Assembly (NCBI RefSeq): GCF_014649755.1
Contig: NZ_BMTQ01000016.1
Coordinates: 62,001-126,000 of the forward strand
Length of the DNA: 64,000 nt
From: Streptomyces litmocidini
GTDB lineage: Bacteria; Actinomycetota; Actinomycetes; Streptomycetales; Streptomycetaceae
Direction: 5' to 3'
The number at the start of each line of letters is the position of its first letter. Positions within the stretch are counted from its first letter, which is position 1. The position numbers and the translations under genes were made by a program. Positions 41,984 through 50,077 of this stretch are shown one piece after another. The notes under the pieces are model-generated. The model did no database searches, was not told the DNA's origin, and saw nothing but the letters and a program-made list of their open reading frames with translations.

Positions 41984-42013
41984 AGGTCTTGACCACTCGA
42001 TTGGTCTGGACCA
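41984..42013. promoter_or_regulatory. Two DasR-type (dre-like) repeats in the chitinase promoter
   Basis: AGGTCTTGACCA (41984-41995) and TGGTCTGGACCA (42002-42013) are imperfect palindromes repeated at 18-base spacing. They match the TGGTCTAGACCA direct repeats known in streptomycete chitinase promoters, bound by the GntR regulator DasR, which responds to glucosamine 6-phosphate. The GTG of the chitinase is 46 bases further on. Confidence 0.75.
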
Positions 42014-42058
42014 TGCTGTGGCGCGCTCCACCTCGATTCCCCCCATCCGGAGGCAGCT

Positions 42059-43861
42059 GTGGACCGCGCCAGACCCCTCACCCTGCTCCTCGTCGGCTCC
42101 CTCGCCGCCGGCGGGCTCCTCGCACTCACCCCCGCGGCCCAGGCCGCCGACACCGAACTCGCCCGCAACGGCGGCTTCGAGGCGGGCCTCGACGGCTGGA
42201 CCTGCACGGCGGGCAGCGGCGCCGTCGTCCCGTCACCCGTGCACGGCGGGACGAAGGCGCTCCAGGCCACCCCGGCCGGCAGCGACAACGCCCGCTGCTC
42301 CCAGACCGTCACCGTCAAGCCCGGCTCCACCTACACCCTCAGCGGCTGGGTCCGCGGCAGCTACGTCTACCTGGGTGCCACCGGCACCGGCACCACCGAC
42401 GTCTCCACCTGGACCGGCTCCGCCCCCGACTGGCAGAAGCTCTCGACCTCCTTCACCACGGGCGCCTCGACCACCTCGGTCACGATCTACACCCACGGCT
42501 GGTACGGAACCCCCGCCTACCAGGCCGACGACCTCTCCCTGTACGGCCCCGGCGGCGCCCCCGTCCAGCTCCCGGCCGCCCCCACCGGCCTCGCCGCCGG
42601 CTCCCCGACCTCCACCTCCGTGCCTCTGAGCTGGACCGCGGTCCCCGGCGCCACCTCGTACCACGTCTACCAGGGCGCCACCAGGATCCAGACGGTCACC
42701 GGCACCACGGCCACCGCGACCGGACTCACGGCCTCCACCCCCTACACCTTCCAGGTCACCGCCGCGAACAGCGCCGGCGAGTCCCCGAAGTCGGCCCCCG
42801 TGACCGCGACCACGACCTCCGGAGGCGGAGGCGGGGGCGGCGGACTGCCCGCGCACGCCCTCGTCGGCTACCTCCACGCGAGCTTCGCCAACGGCTCCGG
42901 CTACACCCGCATGGCCGACGTCCCCGACTCCTGGGACGTCATCGACCTCGCCTTCGGCGAACCGACCTCGGCGACCTCGGGCGACATCCGCTTCAGCCTG
43001 TGCCCGGCGACGGAATGCCCCAACGTCGAATCACCCGCGGAGTTCAAGGCGGCGATCAAGGCCAAGCAGGCCGCCGGCAAGAAGGTCCTCATCTCCATCG
43101 GCGGCCAGAACGGCCAGGTGCAGCTCGCCACCACGGCGGCCCGCGACACCTTCGTCTCCTCCGTCTCGAAGATCATCGACGACTATGGCCTCGACGGCCT
43201 CGACATCGACTTCGAAGGCCACTCGCTCTCGCTCCAGACCGGCGACACCGACTTCCGCAACCCGACCAGCCCCGTCGTCGTCCACCTGATCCAGGCGGTC
43301 AAGACCCTCAAGGCCAAGTACGGCCCCGGCTTCGTCCTGACCATGGCCCCGGAGACCTTCTTCGTCCAACTCGGCTACCAGTACTACGGATCCGGCCCCT
43401 GGGGCGGCCAGGACCCGCGCGCCGGCGCCTACCTGCCGGTCATCCACGCCCTGCGCGACGACCTGACCCTGCTCCACGTCCAGGACTACAACTCGGGCTC
43501 CGTCATGGGCCTCGACGGCCAGTACCACTCCATGGGCGGCGCCGATTTTCACATCGCCATGACCGACATGCTGCTCACCGGCTTCCCCGTCGCCGGCAAC
43601 ACCGACCGCTTCTTCCCGCCGCTCCGCCCCGACCAGATCGCCATCGGCCTCCCCGCCTCCACCCAGGCGGGCAACGGCCACACCACCCCGGCCGAGGTGA
43701 ACAAGGCCCTGGACTGCCTCACGAAGAAGACGAACTGCGGCACCTACCAGACCCACGGCACCTGGCCGGCCCTGCGCGGCCTGATGACCTGGTCGATCAA
43801 CTGGGACCGCTACAACCAGGGGGAGTTCAGCCGGAACTTCGACGCGTACGGCTGGAACTGA
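42059..43861 (+). CDS. Secreted GH18 chitinase with CBM and fibronectin III domains
   Basis: The product is 600 residues. A signal peptide ends near residue 29 (TPAAQAADT). Residues 31-165 form a beta-sandwich carbohydrate-binding module (ELARNGGFEAGLDGWTC, SGWVRGSYVYLGA). A fibronectin type III domain follows (about 177-260, PTGLAAGSPTSTSVPLSWT) with a Gly linker. The GH18 domain runs from about 275. Its catalytic motif is DGLDIDFEG near 378-386, the DXXDXDXE acid pair intact, with MAPETFFV and LHVQDYNSG blocks. It cleaves chitin. GGAGG precedes the GTG. It is likely induced by chitin breakdown products through DasR. Confidence 0.95.
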   Translation: MDRARPLTLLLVGSLAAGGLLALTPAAQAADTELARNGGFEAGLDGWTCTAGSGAVVPSPVHGGTKALQATPAGSDNARCSQTVTVKPGSTYTLSGWVRGSYVYLGATGTGTTDVSTWTGSAPDWQKLSTSFTTGASTTSVTIYTHGWYGTPAYQADDLSLYGPGGAPVQLPAAPTGLAAGSPTSTSVPLSWTAVPGATSYHVYQGATRIQTVTGTTATATGLTASTPYTFQVTAANSAGESPKSAPVTATTTSGGGGGGGGLPAHALVGYLHASFANGSGYTRMADVPDSWDVIDLAFGEPTSATSGDIRFSLCPATECPNVESPAEFKAAIKAKQAAGKKVLISIGGQNGQVQLATTAARDTFVSSVSKIIDDYGLDGLDIDFEGHSLSLQTGDTDFRNPTSPVVVHLIQAVKTLKAKYGPGFVLTMAPETFFVQLGYQYYGSGPWGGQDPRAGAYLPVIHALRDDLTLLHVQDYNSGSVMGLDGQYHSMGGADFHIAMTDMLLTGFPVAGNTDRFFPPLRPDQIAIGLPASTQAGNGHTTPAEVNKALDCLTKKTNCGTYQTHGTWPALRGLMTWSINWDRYNQGEFSRNFDAYGWN

Positions 43862-43870
43862 CGGTCCGGC

Positions 43871-45166
43871 TCACTCCGTCACCTCGCGGAACAGGCGGGC
43901 CGGAACGGAACGGGGGTCCGGCCCGCCCAGCTCCGCCAGCACCGCCCGCAGATCCAGCGGCACCGCCCGCACCCGGCCCGTCACCGTCCCCTCCAGCGTC
44001 CGCACCGCCACCCGGTGGCCGCCCGACCCGGCCCGGCCCGGGTGGACCAGGACGCAGTCGGGCGGCCCGCCGTCCGCCCGCCGCCCGAGGGCGTGGGCGT
44101 AGAGCGAGGCCTGGTACAGGTCCTCGGGCGAGAGCTTCTTCTCCCCGTACAGCTTGTACTTGACGTCCACCGGCAGCCGGTAGGGCCGTCCGGACCGCAC
44201 CCCGGACACCAGCACATCGGGCCGTACGGTGCCGTAGGACTTCCCCGCCCGCTCGTCGAACAGCACCCCCGACCGCGAGGACTGGCCCTCCGCCCGCAGT
44301 CCGGAGCCCCTCGCCCCGTCCTCCAGCAGCCGGGTCACGAAGGCCTCGAACAGACGGTTCATGTCGATCAGGAAGGCGCGCGAGGTCAGCGGCCCCGGGG
44401 CGAACAGTCCCTCCGGGCCGCCACCCGTGAGCAGCAGCCCCGCCCACAGATGCGCGGGCCGGTAGTGCTCGTTGTGCCGGTGGTACGTCACCGACGCCAG
44501 CGCCGCCCGCACGTCCCCCAGCGGCGTCGGGGCGTGCCGCGCGAACGGCCCCGCCGCCCGCCGGGCCCGCGCCCGCACCCCGCCGTCGCGCGCCGTCCGG
44601 GCGGCCACCGCGAGGGCCTCCGCGCAGATCCGGTTGTCGAGGACGTCGGCCTCGTGCTCCTCGAACCGGCAGGCCAGCAGGTCCGGCCGGCCGTGGTGGA
44701 CCAACAGCTGCCGCACGGGCAGCAGCCTGCCCCGCACCACCCGCAGATCGTCCTCGACCGGCACGTAGTCCCGCCGCACGCCGTGCCGCAGCAGCCGCTC
44801 GCCGTGCTCGACGGCCATGAGGCAGACCAGGTCCCGGAGGGAGGGCCGCCCGCCCGCCAGGCCCTGCGCCGTGGGCAGCAGCTCCCGCACCCCGCCCCAG
44901 GCGTGGTCCACCATGCGCAGCACGTCGAGGTCTCCGCCCAGGTACTTCGGCACGACCCGGATCTCGGCGGCCTCCAGCCGCACCGTCCCCACGTACTGCG
45001 CGGCCGTCACCTCCAGCCGGTCGCCCCGCAGCTCCCGCAGCCGCAGGCGCGCGTCCAGGGACCCGTCGGCGAGCAGCCGCCGGTCGGGCTCCGTCAGCCG
45101 GATCCCGTCGAAGACCCGGGTGGCGTACTCGGTCAGCTCCAGAGCGGGCGGCGCGTCACTCCCCAC
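43871..45166 (-). CDS. McrC-type subunit of a modification-dependent restriction system
   Basis: The product is 431 residues. The PD-(D/E)XK nuclease core is at about residues 315-340: RPDVLVSG, then LPVDVKYKLYG, giving the Asp...Asp-X-Lys pattern. Other family parts are an N-terminal domain with VTAAQYVGTVRLEAAEIRVVPKYLGG and LIDMNRLFEAFVTRLLED near 268. McrC supplies the nuclease to McrB, the GTP-driven motor. Its GTG start overlaps the McrB-like gene by 11 bases and its 3' end lies nine bases from the convergent chitinase stop. It may be called the nuclease subunit with good confidence. Confidence 0.9.
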   Translation of the reverse strand: MGSDAPPALELTEYATRVFDGIRLTEPDRRLLADGSLDARLRLRELRGDRLEVTAAQYVGTVRLEAAEIRVVPKYLGGDLDVLRMVDHAWGGVRELLPTAQGLAGGRPSLRDLVCLMAVEHGERLLRHGVRRDYVPVEDDLRVVRGRLLPVRQLLVHHGRPDLLACRFEEHEADVLDNRICAEALAVAARTARDGGVRARARRAAGPFARHAPTPLGDVRAALASVTYHRHNEHYRPAHLWAGLLLTGGGPEGLFAPGPLTSRAFLIDMNRLFEAFVTRLLEDGARGSGLRAEGQSSRSGVLFDERAGKSYGTVRPDVLVSGVRSGRPYRLPVDVKYKLYGEKKLSPEDLYQASLYAHALGRRADGGPPDCVLVHPGRAGSGGHRVAVRTLEGTVTGRVRAVPLDLRAVLAELGGPDPRSVPARLFREVTE

Positions 45167-47600
45167 CGGAACCGACCTGGAGCTCCTCGTACAGACGGTT
45201 GACGAGGTCCTCGTCGGTGAGTTCCCGCAGGGTGTGGGCGGCCACGTCGACCACCTCCTCGCCGAGGAAGGCGGCGAGGAGCCCGTAGTCGTCGTACGCG
45301 TACTCCTGGAGCAGCGGCAGGATCTCGCCCCGCACGATCGCGGCGAACTCGGCGGCCGTGGAGACGGGGGCGCCCTCGGGGAGGAAGAAGGCGTGCCCTA
45401 TCTGCTTCTCGCGGTCGAGGCGGGTCCTGATCCGCTCGTTGAGCCGGTCGAGGAAGACGGCGAGGTCCAGCTGGTCCACCTGTGCGCCGCGCAACGGGCC
45501 CGAATCGGGGAGGAGTTCGATGAAGGCGAAGCGGCGGCGGATGGCCGAGTCGATCATCCGGACGGACCGGTCGGCGGTGTTCATGGTGCCGAGGACGCGC
45601 ACGTTCGGCGGCACCCGGAACGGCGTTCCCGTGAGCGGCAGCGTGACCGGAAGCCCCCGCTTGTCCTTCTCCACCACGGTGATCAACTCGCCCAGGATGC
45701 GCGGGAGGTTGCCCCGGTTCAGCTCGTCCACGACCACCAGGTACAGCTGGCCCGGATCGGCGGCCGCGGCCTCGCACACCCGCTTGAAGACGCCGTCCAC
45801 CGGTTCGAGGACGAAGCCGGACGCGCCCCTGACGGGCCGCAGCCCCTCGACGAAGTCCTCGTACCCGTAGCTCGGATGGAAGGTGACCAGGGTCAGCCGC
45901 CGGGCCTCGGTCAGGGCCTCGATCGTCGCCGCGAACCCCGCGCTGCCCGGCTCGGCGAGCGGCTCGACCCCCGGCAGGTCGGCGGAGAGCTCACCGAGCC
46001 GGCGGACGGCGTAGCGCAGCGCATGGTACGTCTTGCCGGTGCCGGGCGGCCCGAACAGCACGGCCTGGCCCCGCCGTTCGAGGGCGTCGTCGATCTGCTG
46101 GAGGCCGGTGTCGAGGGGCGGGATCTCGACGGGCCCGGCGGTCTCGGCACCGGCCGTGGGATCGGACGCCCGAACGTCTCGGATCCTGCTCCAGAGCCTG
46201 TTCCAGAGCGCCGGGGGCACGTCCGAGACGAGGTGGCCGTCCCAGCCCGCCACGGGTTCGTCCAGCCTGCCTGCGCGGCCCTCGTCCCAGAGGACCTGCA
46301 CCGCGTGTCCCGACGGCCCCTCGCCGCTCGCGGGAATCCACAGGTAGCCGTCGCCGTGGACCCGGCCGACTCCGAGGACCTCGCTCCTGCCCCGCGTCGC
46401 GACCACCCGGTCGCCGTCCCGCAGGTCGAGGAGGCTCCACACCTCGGCTGCGCCGGACGGTTCGGCGCCCGCGTACGCCTCTTCGAAAGCGGCGGTGAAC
46501 TCCTCCTTGTCGGCGTACCGGTGCAGGTCGCCGACCCGGTCCGCCGCCACGGGGACGAAGCCCTCGGCGAAGAAGGGCTCCCAGTTCGCCGGAAGTGCGG
46601 GAACACCGATCCGTACGGTACGGGCACTCGTCCGACGGGCCGGCGCCCACCAGTCGAGGAAGCGCCAGACGAGCTGGGGCGACCAGCCCGCGAACCGGGG
46701 GTCCTCGTCGATCAGCGACTTCAGCAGCTCCTTGCGCCGGAACGGCTGGAGCTTCGCCGTCGCGCTCCCGGGGGCGAGACGGTTCAGACAGTGCCGCGTG
46801 AAGCTGTCCGAGTACACCGGGAGGACGGCGTCGGGAGCGTAGATCCGCAGGGTCTTCGCCACGACCATGATCCCGGAGCGGATCGAGGCGATCTCGTCGA
46901 TGTCCCGGACCCGGCCCTCGCGGGCCGCCGTCACGGCGGCGACGAGCCCCGCCCTGACCTTCCGCCACGCCTCGTCGACATCCGCGTACCGCCTGTCGAA
47001 CCACCACGAGCCGTGGTTCGTCCGGTAGACGAAGTGCTTCTTCGCCGTACCGCCGGTGATGCTGCCGAGCGACTTGCTGCCGAACTCCAGCACATGGCTG
47101 AACACCCGGTGGCCGGGCACGTCCGGCTGCCCGAGCGCGTACCGCTCCAGCGGCAGCTCCGGCCATTCCTCCCACGGGAACTCCCTACGGATGCGCTCGA
47201 CGTCCCGGTCCGCCGCCTCGACGGCCGCGCGGTGCCGCTCGGGGTCGAAGACCCGCAGCGCCTCGTCGACCGGCCAGTACGGCAGGGTCTCGGCATGGCT
47301 GTCGGTGACCGGCCGCAGGGCGCAGGAGCAGACACCGGTGACGGGCCGGTTCCGTCCGTTGAGCAGTCCGGCGGAGGCGGCGAACGCGGCCGGTTCCGCG
47401 GCGTCGAGCAGGCGCCGCCAGGTGAGCCCGTCGGGGTCGGGGCGGCGCTGGAGACCGCCGGAGTCCGTCAGGTGCGGGCAGGCCGGCGAGTGATGGATCT
47501 TGAAGCCCTGCCCCGGGAGGATGACCTTCCCGGGCGACGGGTTCAGTTCGTAGGCCCGTCCGTCGACCGTGACGGCGTACCGCCGCTCCCCGTCCGCCAT
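45156..47600 (-). CDS. McrB-type AAA+ GTPase with extended N-terminus
   Basis: The product is 814 residues, larger than the 459-residue E. coli McrB. The motor domain (about 505-800) has Walker A GPPGTGKTY near 514, Walker B LVVVDELNRGN near 620 and the McrB-type MNTADRS near 670. The first 100 residues have clustered Cys/His (His36, His37, Cys41, His43, Cys91, Cys93), a possible zinc site. Residues about 390-425, GDRVVATRGRSEVLGVGRV, resemble the PUA/EVE-like modules that read modified bases in other McrB proteins. The ATG at 47600 follows GGGGAGGG; the open frame up to 48287 is out of frame with the PAP2 gene. It overlaps the phosphatase gene by 58 bases. Confidence 0.88.
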   Translation of the reverse strand: MADGERRYAVTVDGRAYELNPSPGKVILPGQGFKIHHSPACPHLTDSGGLQRRPDPDGLTWRRLLDAAEPAAFAASAGLLNGRNRPVTGVCSCALRPVTDSHAETLPYWPVDEALRVFDPERHRAAVEAADRDVERIRREFPWEEWPELPLERYALGQPDVPGHRVFSHVLEFGSKSLGSITGGTAKKHFVYRTNHGSWWFDRRYADVDEAWRKVRAGLVAAVTAAREGRVRDIDEIASIRSGIMVVAKTLRIYAPDAVLPVYSDSFTRHCLNRLAPGSATAKLQPFRRKELLKSLIDEDPRFAGWSPQLVWRFLDWWAPARRTSARTVRIGVPALPANWEPFFAEGFVPVAADRVGDLHRYADKEEFTAAFEEAYAGAEPSGAAEVWSLLDLRDGDRVVATRGRSEVLGVGRVHGDGYLWIPASGEGPSGHAVQVLWDEGRAGRLDEPVAGWDGHLVSDVPPALWNRLWSRIRDVRASDPTAGAETAGPVEIPPLDTGLQQIDDALERRGQAVLFGPPGTGKTYHALRYAVRRLGELSADLPGVEPLAEPGSAGFAATIEALTEARRLTLVTFHPSYGYEDFVEGLRPVRGASGFVLEPVDGVFKRVCEAAAADPGQLYLVVVDELNRGNLPRILGELITVVEKDKRGLPVTLPLTGTPFRVPPNVRVLGTMNTADRSVRMIDSAIRRRFAFIELLPDSGPLRGAQVDQLDLAVFLDRLNERIRTRLDREKQIGHAFFLPEGAPVSTAAEFAAIVRGEILPLLQEYAYDDYGLLAAFLGEEVVDVAAHTLRELTDEDLVNRLYEELQVGSGGE

Positions 47601-48361
47601 GTGTTCCCTCCCCGGATCCGGCCACGACCGTCCCGACCGTACCGCGACGCGAGGACGGGCCAGCGCAGCAGCGGCAGGCACAGGGCGACGGAGGCGAGGA
47701 CGTCCAGGGGCCAGTGGAAACCGCGCAGGATCAGGCCCGCGCCCGTCACCGCCGTCAGCAGGACGGCGACGGGGACGAGACGGCGCGACACCAGGTACGC
47801 GGCGCCGACGTAGGCGACCATCGCGGTCGCCGTGTGGCCCGACGGGAAGTAGCCCCGGGCCCAGGGCTCCAGCGGGCCGGGGCGGGCCGTCCACTCCTTC
47901 AGCGGGACCACCAGAAGGGGTACGGCCGCCATCGCGAGGCCCGCGTACAGGGCGGCGGCGCGGCGGCCCCGCCACACCGCGTACGCCATGGCGCAGGCGA
48001 GGACCGGAAGGGCGACCGTCATGTTGCCGAGGTCGGAGGCGAGTTCGCCCAGGGGGCGGGGGACCGTGTCCACCAGGGAGCGGGACACCCGCTCGTCGAG
48101 CCTGGCCAAGGGGCCGTGGACGAGCACCTGCCAGGTCACGACGGCGAGGGCGACGAGCGCCGAGAGGAGAGCCGGCCGCCCTGGAACAGGGGGGGTGGTT
48201 CCAGGGCGGCCGAGGGGATCGGGCTGCCGCGCGCCCCGGGGGGTGTGGGGCGGGCGGCCATCCGATCGGTGAGGAGTCCCGGAGCACGAGGCGCCGGTGG
48301 CGTGCTCGAAGGCACGGTGTGGGCGGGGCTGGGGAGGCTCCGCCCGGGGTGTTTCTCTCAT
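47543..48361 (-). CDS. PAP2-family membrane phosphatase
   Basis: The product is 272 residues from the ATG at 48361. The phosphatase motifs are KEWTARPGPL (about 160), PSGHTATAMVAY (about 178) and RGFHWPLDVLA (about 220). In the third motif the catalytic Arg lies three residues before the His instead of the usual six. About five membrane helices are seen. It may act on lipid phosphates such as undecaprenyl pyrophosphate. The start is uncertain because residues 1-60 are Pro/Arg-rich and a strong hairpin (48174-48211) lies within them. Its last 58 bases overlap the McrB-like gene. Confidence 0.8.
   Translation of the reverse strand: MRETPRAEPPQPRPHRAFEHATGASCSGTPHRSDGRPPHTPRGARQPDPLGRPGTTPPVPGRPALLSALVALAVVTWQVLVHGPLARLDERVSRSLVDTVPRPLGELASDLGNMTVALPVLACAMAYAVWRGRRAAALYAGLAMAAVPLLVVPLKEWTARPGPLEPWARGYFPSGHTATAMVAYVGAAYLVSRRLVPVAVLLTAVTGAGLILRGFHWPLDVLASVALCLPLLRWPVLASRYGRDGRGRIRGGNTWRTGSGGTPSRSTDGPTN
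48174..48211 (-). repeat. Perfect inverted repeat inside the 5' part of the PAP2 frame
   Basis: The 14-base arms at 48174-48187 and 48198-48211 are exactly complementary, with a 10-base G-rich loop. On the minus strand it is terminator-like, which questions the annotated PAP2 start. Confidence 0.7.
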
Positions 48362-48387
48362 CTGCGGAAACCGTACGTCACGGAGCG

Positions 48388-48429
48388 GGGGGGCCGACAG
48401 CGGGAAACGCGTCCCGCCATCGGCCCCCC
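48388..48429 (-). terminator. Terminator after gabT
   Basis: An outer 10-base-pair stem (48388-48397 with 48420-48429) encloses an inner 6-base-pair stem (48400-48405 with 48412-48417). It sits 34 bases beyond the gabT stop and before the PAP2 start. Confidence 0.8.
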
Positions 48430-48462
48430 ACAGAGTCTTCACACCGTGTGCCGGATCGGACC

Positions 48463-49797
48463 TCAGAGGGTCGCGAGCGCGGCCTCGATGACGTCCAGGC
48501 CCTCGTTGAGCAGGTCCTCGCCGATGACCAGCGGCGGCAGGAAGCGCAGCACGTTGCCGTAGGTGCCACAGGTCAGGACGAGCACGCCCTCGTTGTGGCA
48601 GTGCTTGGCGAGCGCGGCGGCGGCCTCGGCGTGCGGCTCCTTCGTCGCCGGGTCCTTCACCAGCTCGATGGCGATCATGGCGCCGCGGCCGCGGATGTCA
48701 CCGATGACCGGGAACTTCTCCTGCATGGCGGTGAGGCGGGTCTTCATGACCTCCTCGATGCGCTTGGCCTTGCCGTTGAGGTCGAGCTCCTTCATCGTCT
48801 CGATGGCGCCGAGCGCACCGGCGCAGGCCACCGGGTTGCCGCCGTAGGTGCCGCCCAGGCCGCCGCCGTGGACGGAGTCCATGATCTCGGCGCGGCCGGT
48901 GACGGCGGCGAGCGGCAGGCCGCCCGCGATGCCCTTGGCGGTGGTGATGAGGTCCGGGACGATGCCCTCGTCCTCGCAGGCGAACCACTGGCCGGTGCGG
49001 CAGAAGCCGGCCTGGATCTCGTCCGCGACGAAGACGATGCCGTTGTCGTTGGCGAACTTCACGATCGCCGGCAGGAAGCCCTTGGCCGGCTCGATGAAGC
49101 CGCCCTCGCCGAGGACCGGCTCGATGACGATCGCGGCGACGTTCTCGGGGCCGATCTGCTTGGTGATGTTGTCGATCGCCTGGGCGGCGGCCTCGGGGCC
49201 GCAGTTCTCGGCACCCGTGGGCCAGCGGTAGCCGTAGGCGACCGGCACGCGGTAGACCTCGGGCGCGAACGGGCCGAAGCCCTGCTTGTACGGCATGTTC
49301 TTCGCCGTCATGCCCATGGTGAGGTTGGTGCGGCCGTGGTAGCCGTGGTCGAAGACGACGACGGCCTGGCGCTTGGTGTACGAGCGGGCGATCTTCACCG
49401 CGTTCTCGACGGCCTCGGCGCCCGAGTTGAACAGCGCGGACTTCTTGGCGTGGTCGCCCGGGGTCAGCTCGGCCAGGGCCTCGCAGACCTCCACGTAACC
49501 CTCGTACGGCGTCACCATGAAACAGGTGTGGGTGAAGTCCTGGAGCTGCGCGGAGGCGCGGCGCACGACGGCCTCGGCGGAGGCGCCGACCGAGGTCACG
49601 GCGATGCCGGAACCGAAGTCGATCAGCAGGTTGCCGTCGACGTCCTCGATGATGCCGCCGCCCGCGCGCTTGGTGAACACGGGCAGCGTGGAGCCCACGC
49701 CCCCGGCGACGGTGTCCAGCCGGCGAGCCTGAAGCTCCTGCGACTTCGGACCGGGAATGGCGGTGACGACGCGCCGCTCCTGCGGGACAGCGTTCAT
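48463..49797 (-). CDS. gabT: 4-aminobutyrate aminotransferase
   Basis: The product is 444 residues. It moves the amino group of GABA to 2-oxoglutarate, making succinate semialdehyde. The class III PLP motifs are ALFNSGAEAVENAVKIAR near residue 121, VFVADEIQAGFCRTG near 255 and the Schiff-base Lys in LITTAKGIAGGLPLAAV near 285. The full length is standard for GabT. AGGAG precedes the ATG. The conserved streptomycete gene order puts it near the PucR regulator and polyamine genes, so it should use GABA from polyamine breakdown. The 280-base upstream gap is shared with the divergent membrane ATPase gene and holds no other gene. Confidence 0.94.
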   Translation of the reverse strand: MNAVPQERRVVTAIPGPKSQELQARRLDTVAGGVGSTLPVFTKRAGGGIIEDVDGNLLIDFGSGIAVTSVGASAEAVVRRASAQLQDFTHTCFMVTPYEGYVEVCEALAELTPGDHAKKSALFNSGAEAVENAVKIARSYTKRQAVVVFDHGYHGRTNLTMGMTAKNMPYKQGFGPFAPEVYRVPVAYGYRWPTGAENCGPEAAAQAIDNITKQIGPENVAAIVIEPVLGEGGFIEPAKGFLPAIVKFANDNGIVFVADEIQAGFCRTGQWFACEDEGIVPDLITTAKGIAGGLPLAAVTGRAEIMDSVHGGGLGGTYGGNPVACAGALGAIETMKELDLNGKAKRIEEVMKTRLTAMQEKFPVIGDIRGRGAMIAIELVKDPATKEPHAEAAAALAKHCHNEGVLVLTCGTYGNVLRFLPPLVIGEDLLNEGLDVIEAALATL

Positions 49798-50077
49798 GGC
49801 GGGGCTCCTGGGGGTGGTTCTGGACGCACTTGCGGGTTTCCTCCGCAGGCTAGGCGCGGGGGAGGGGGTCCGGCATGCGCCGATAGGGAGTGGTGGCGGG
49901 TGCGTCGTTGTCCGGGATGGACATGACGGCTCCGCTTCCGCGACGCGGACACCTCCCGGACGCGCCGGGACGGTCCTCGGCCGTACGGGTGGTCGAATCC
50001 CCTCCCGGGGGCTCCGGGACCACTAGATTGACGGTGGCACAGAGGCGGCGACCTGGCTGGTCAGGGGGCAGGGGTTC

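Noticed and set aside
47601..48287. N-terminal extension of the McrB-like gene
   Set aside because: It is out of frame with the PAP2 gene, which has clear motifs; the ATG at 47600 has a strong ribosome site.
45156..48361. Mobile element around the McrBC pair
   Set aside because: No integrase, transposase, attachment repeat or tRNA is present on either side.
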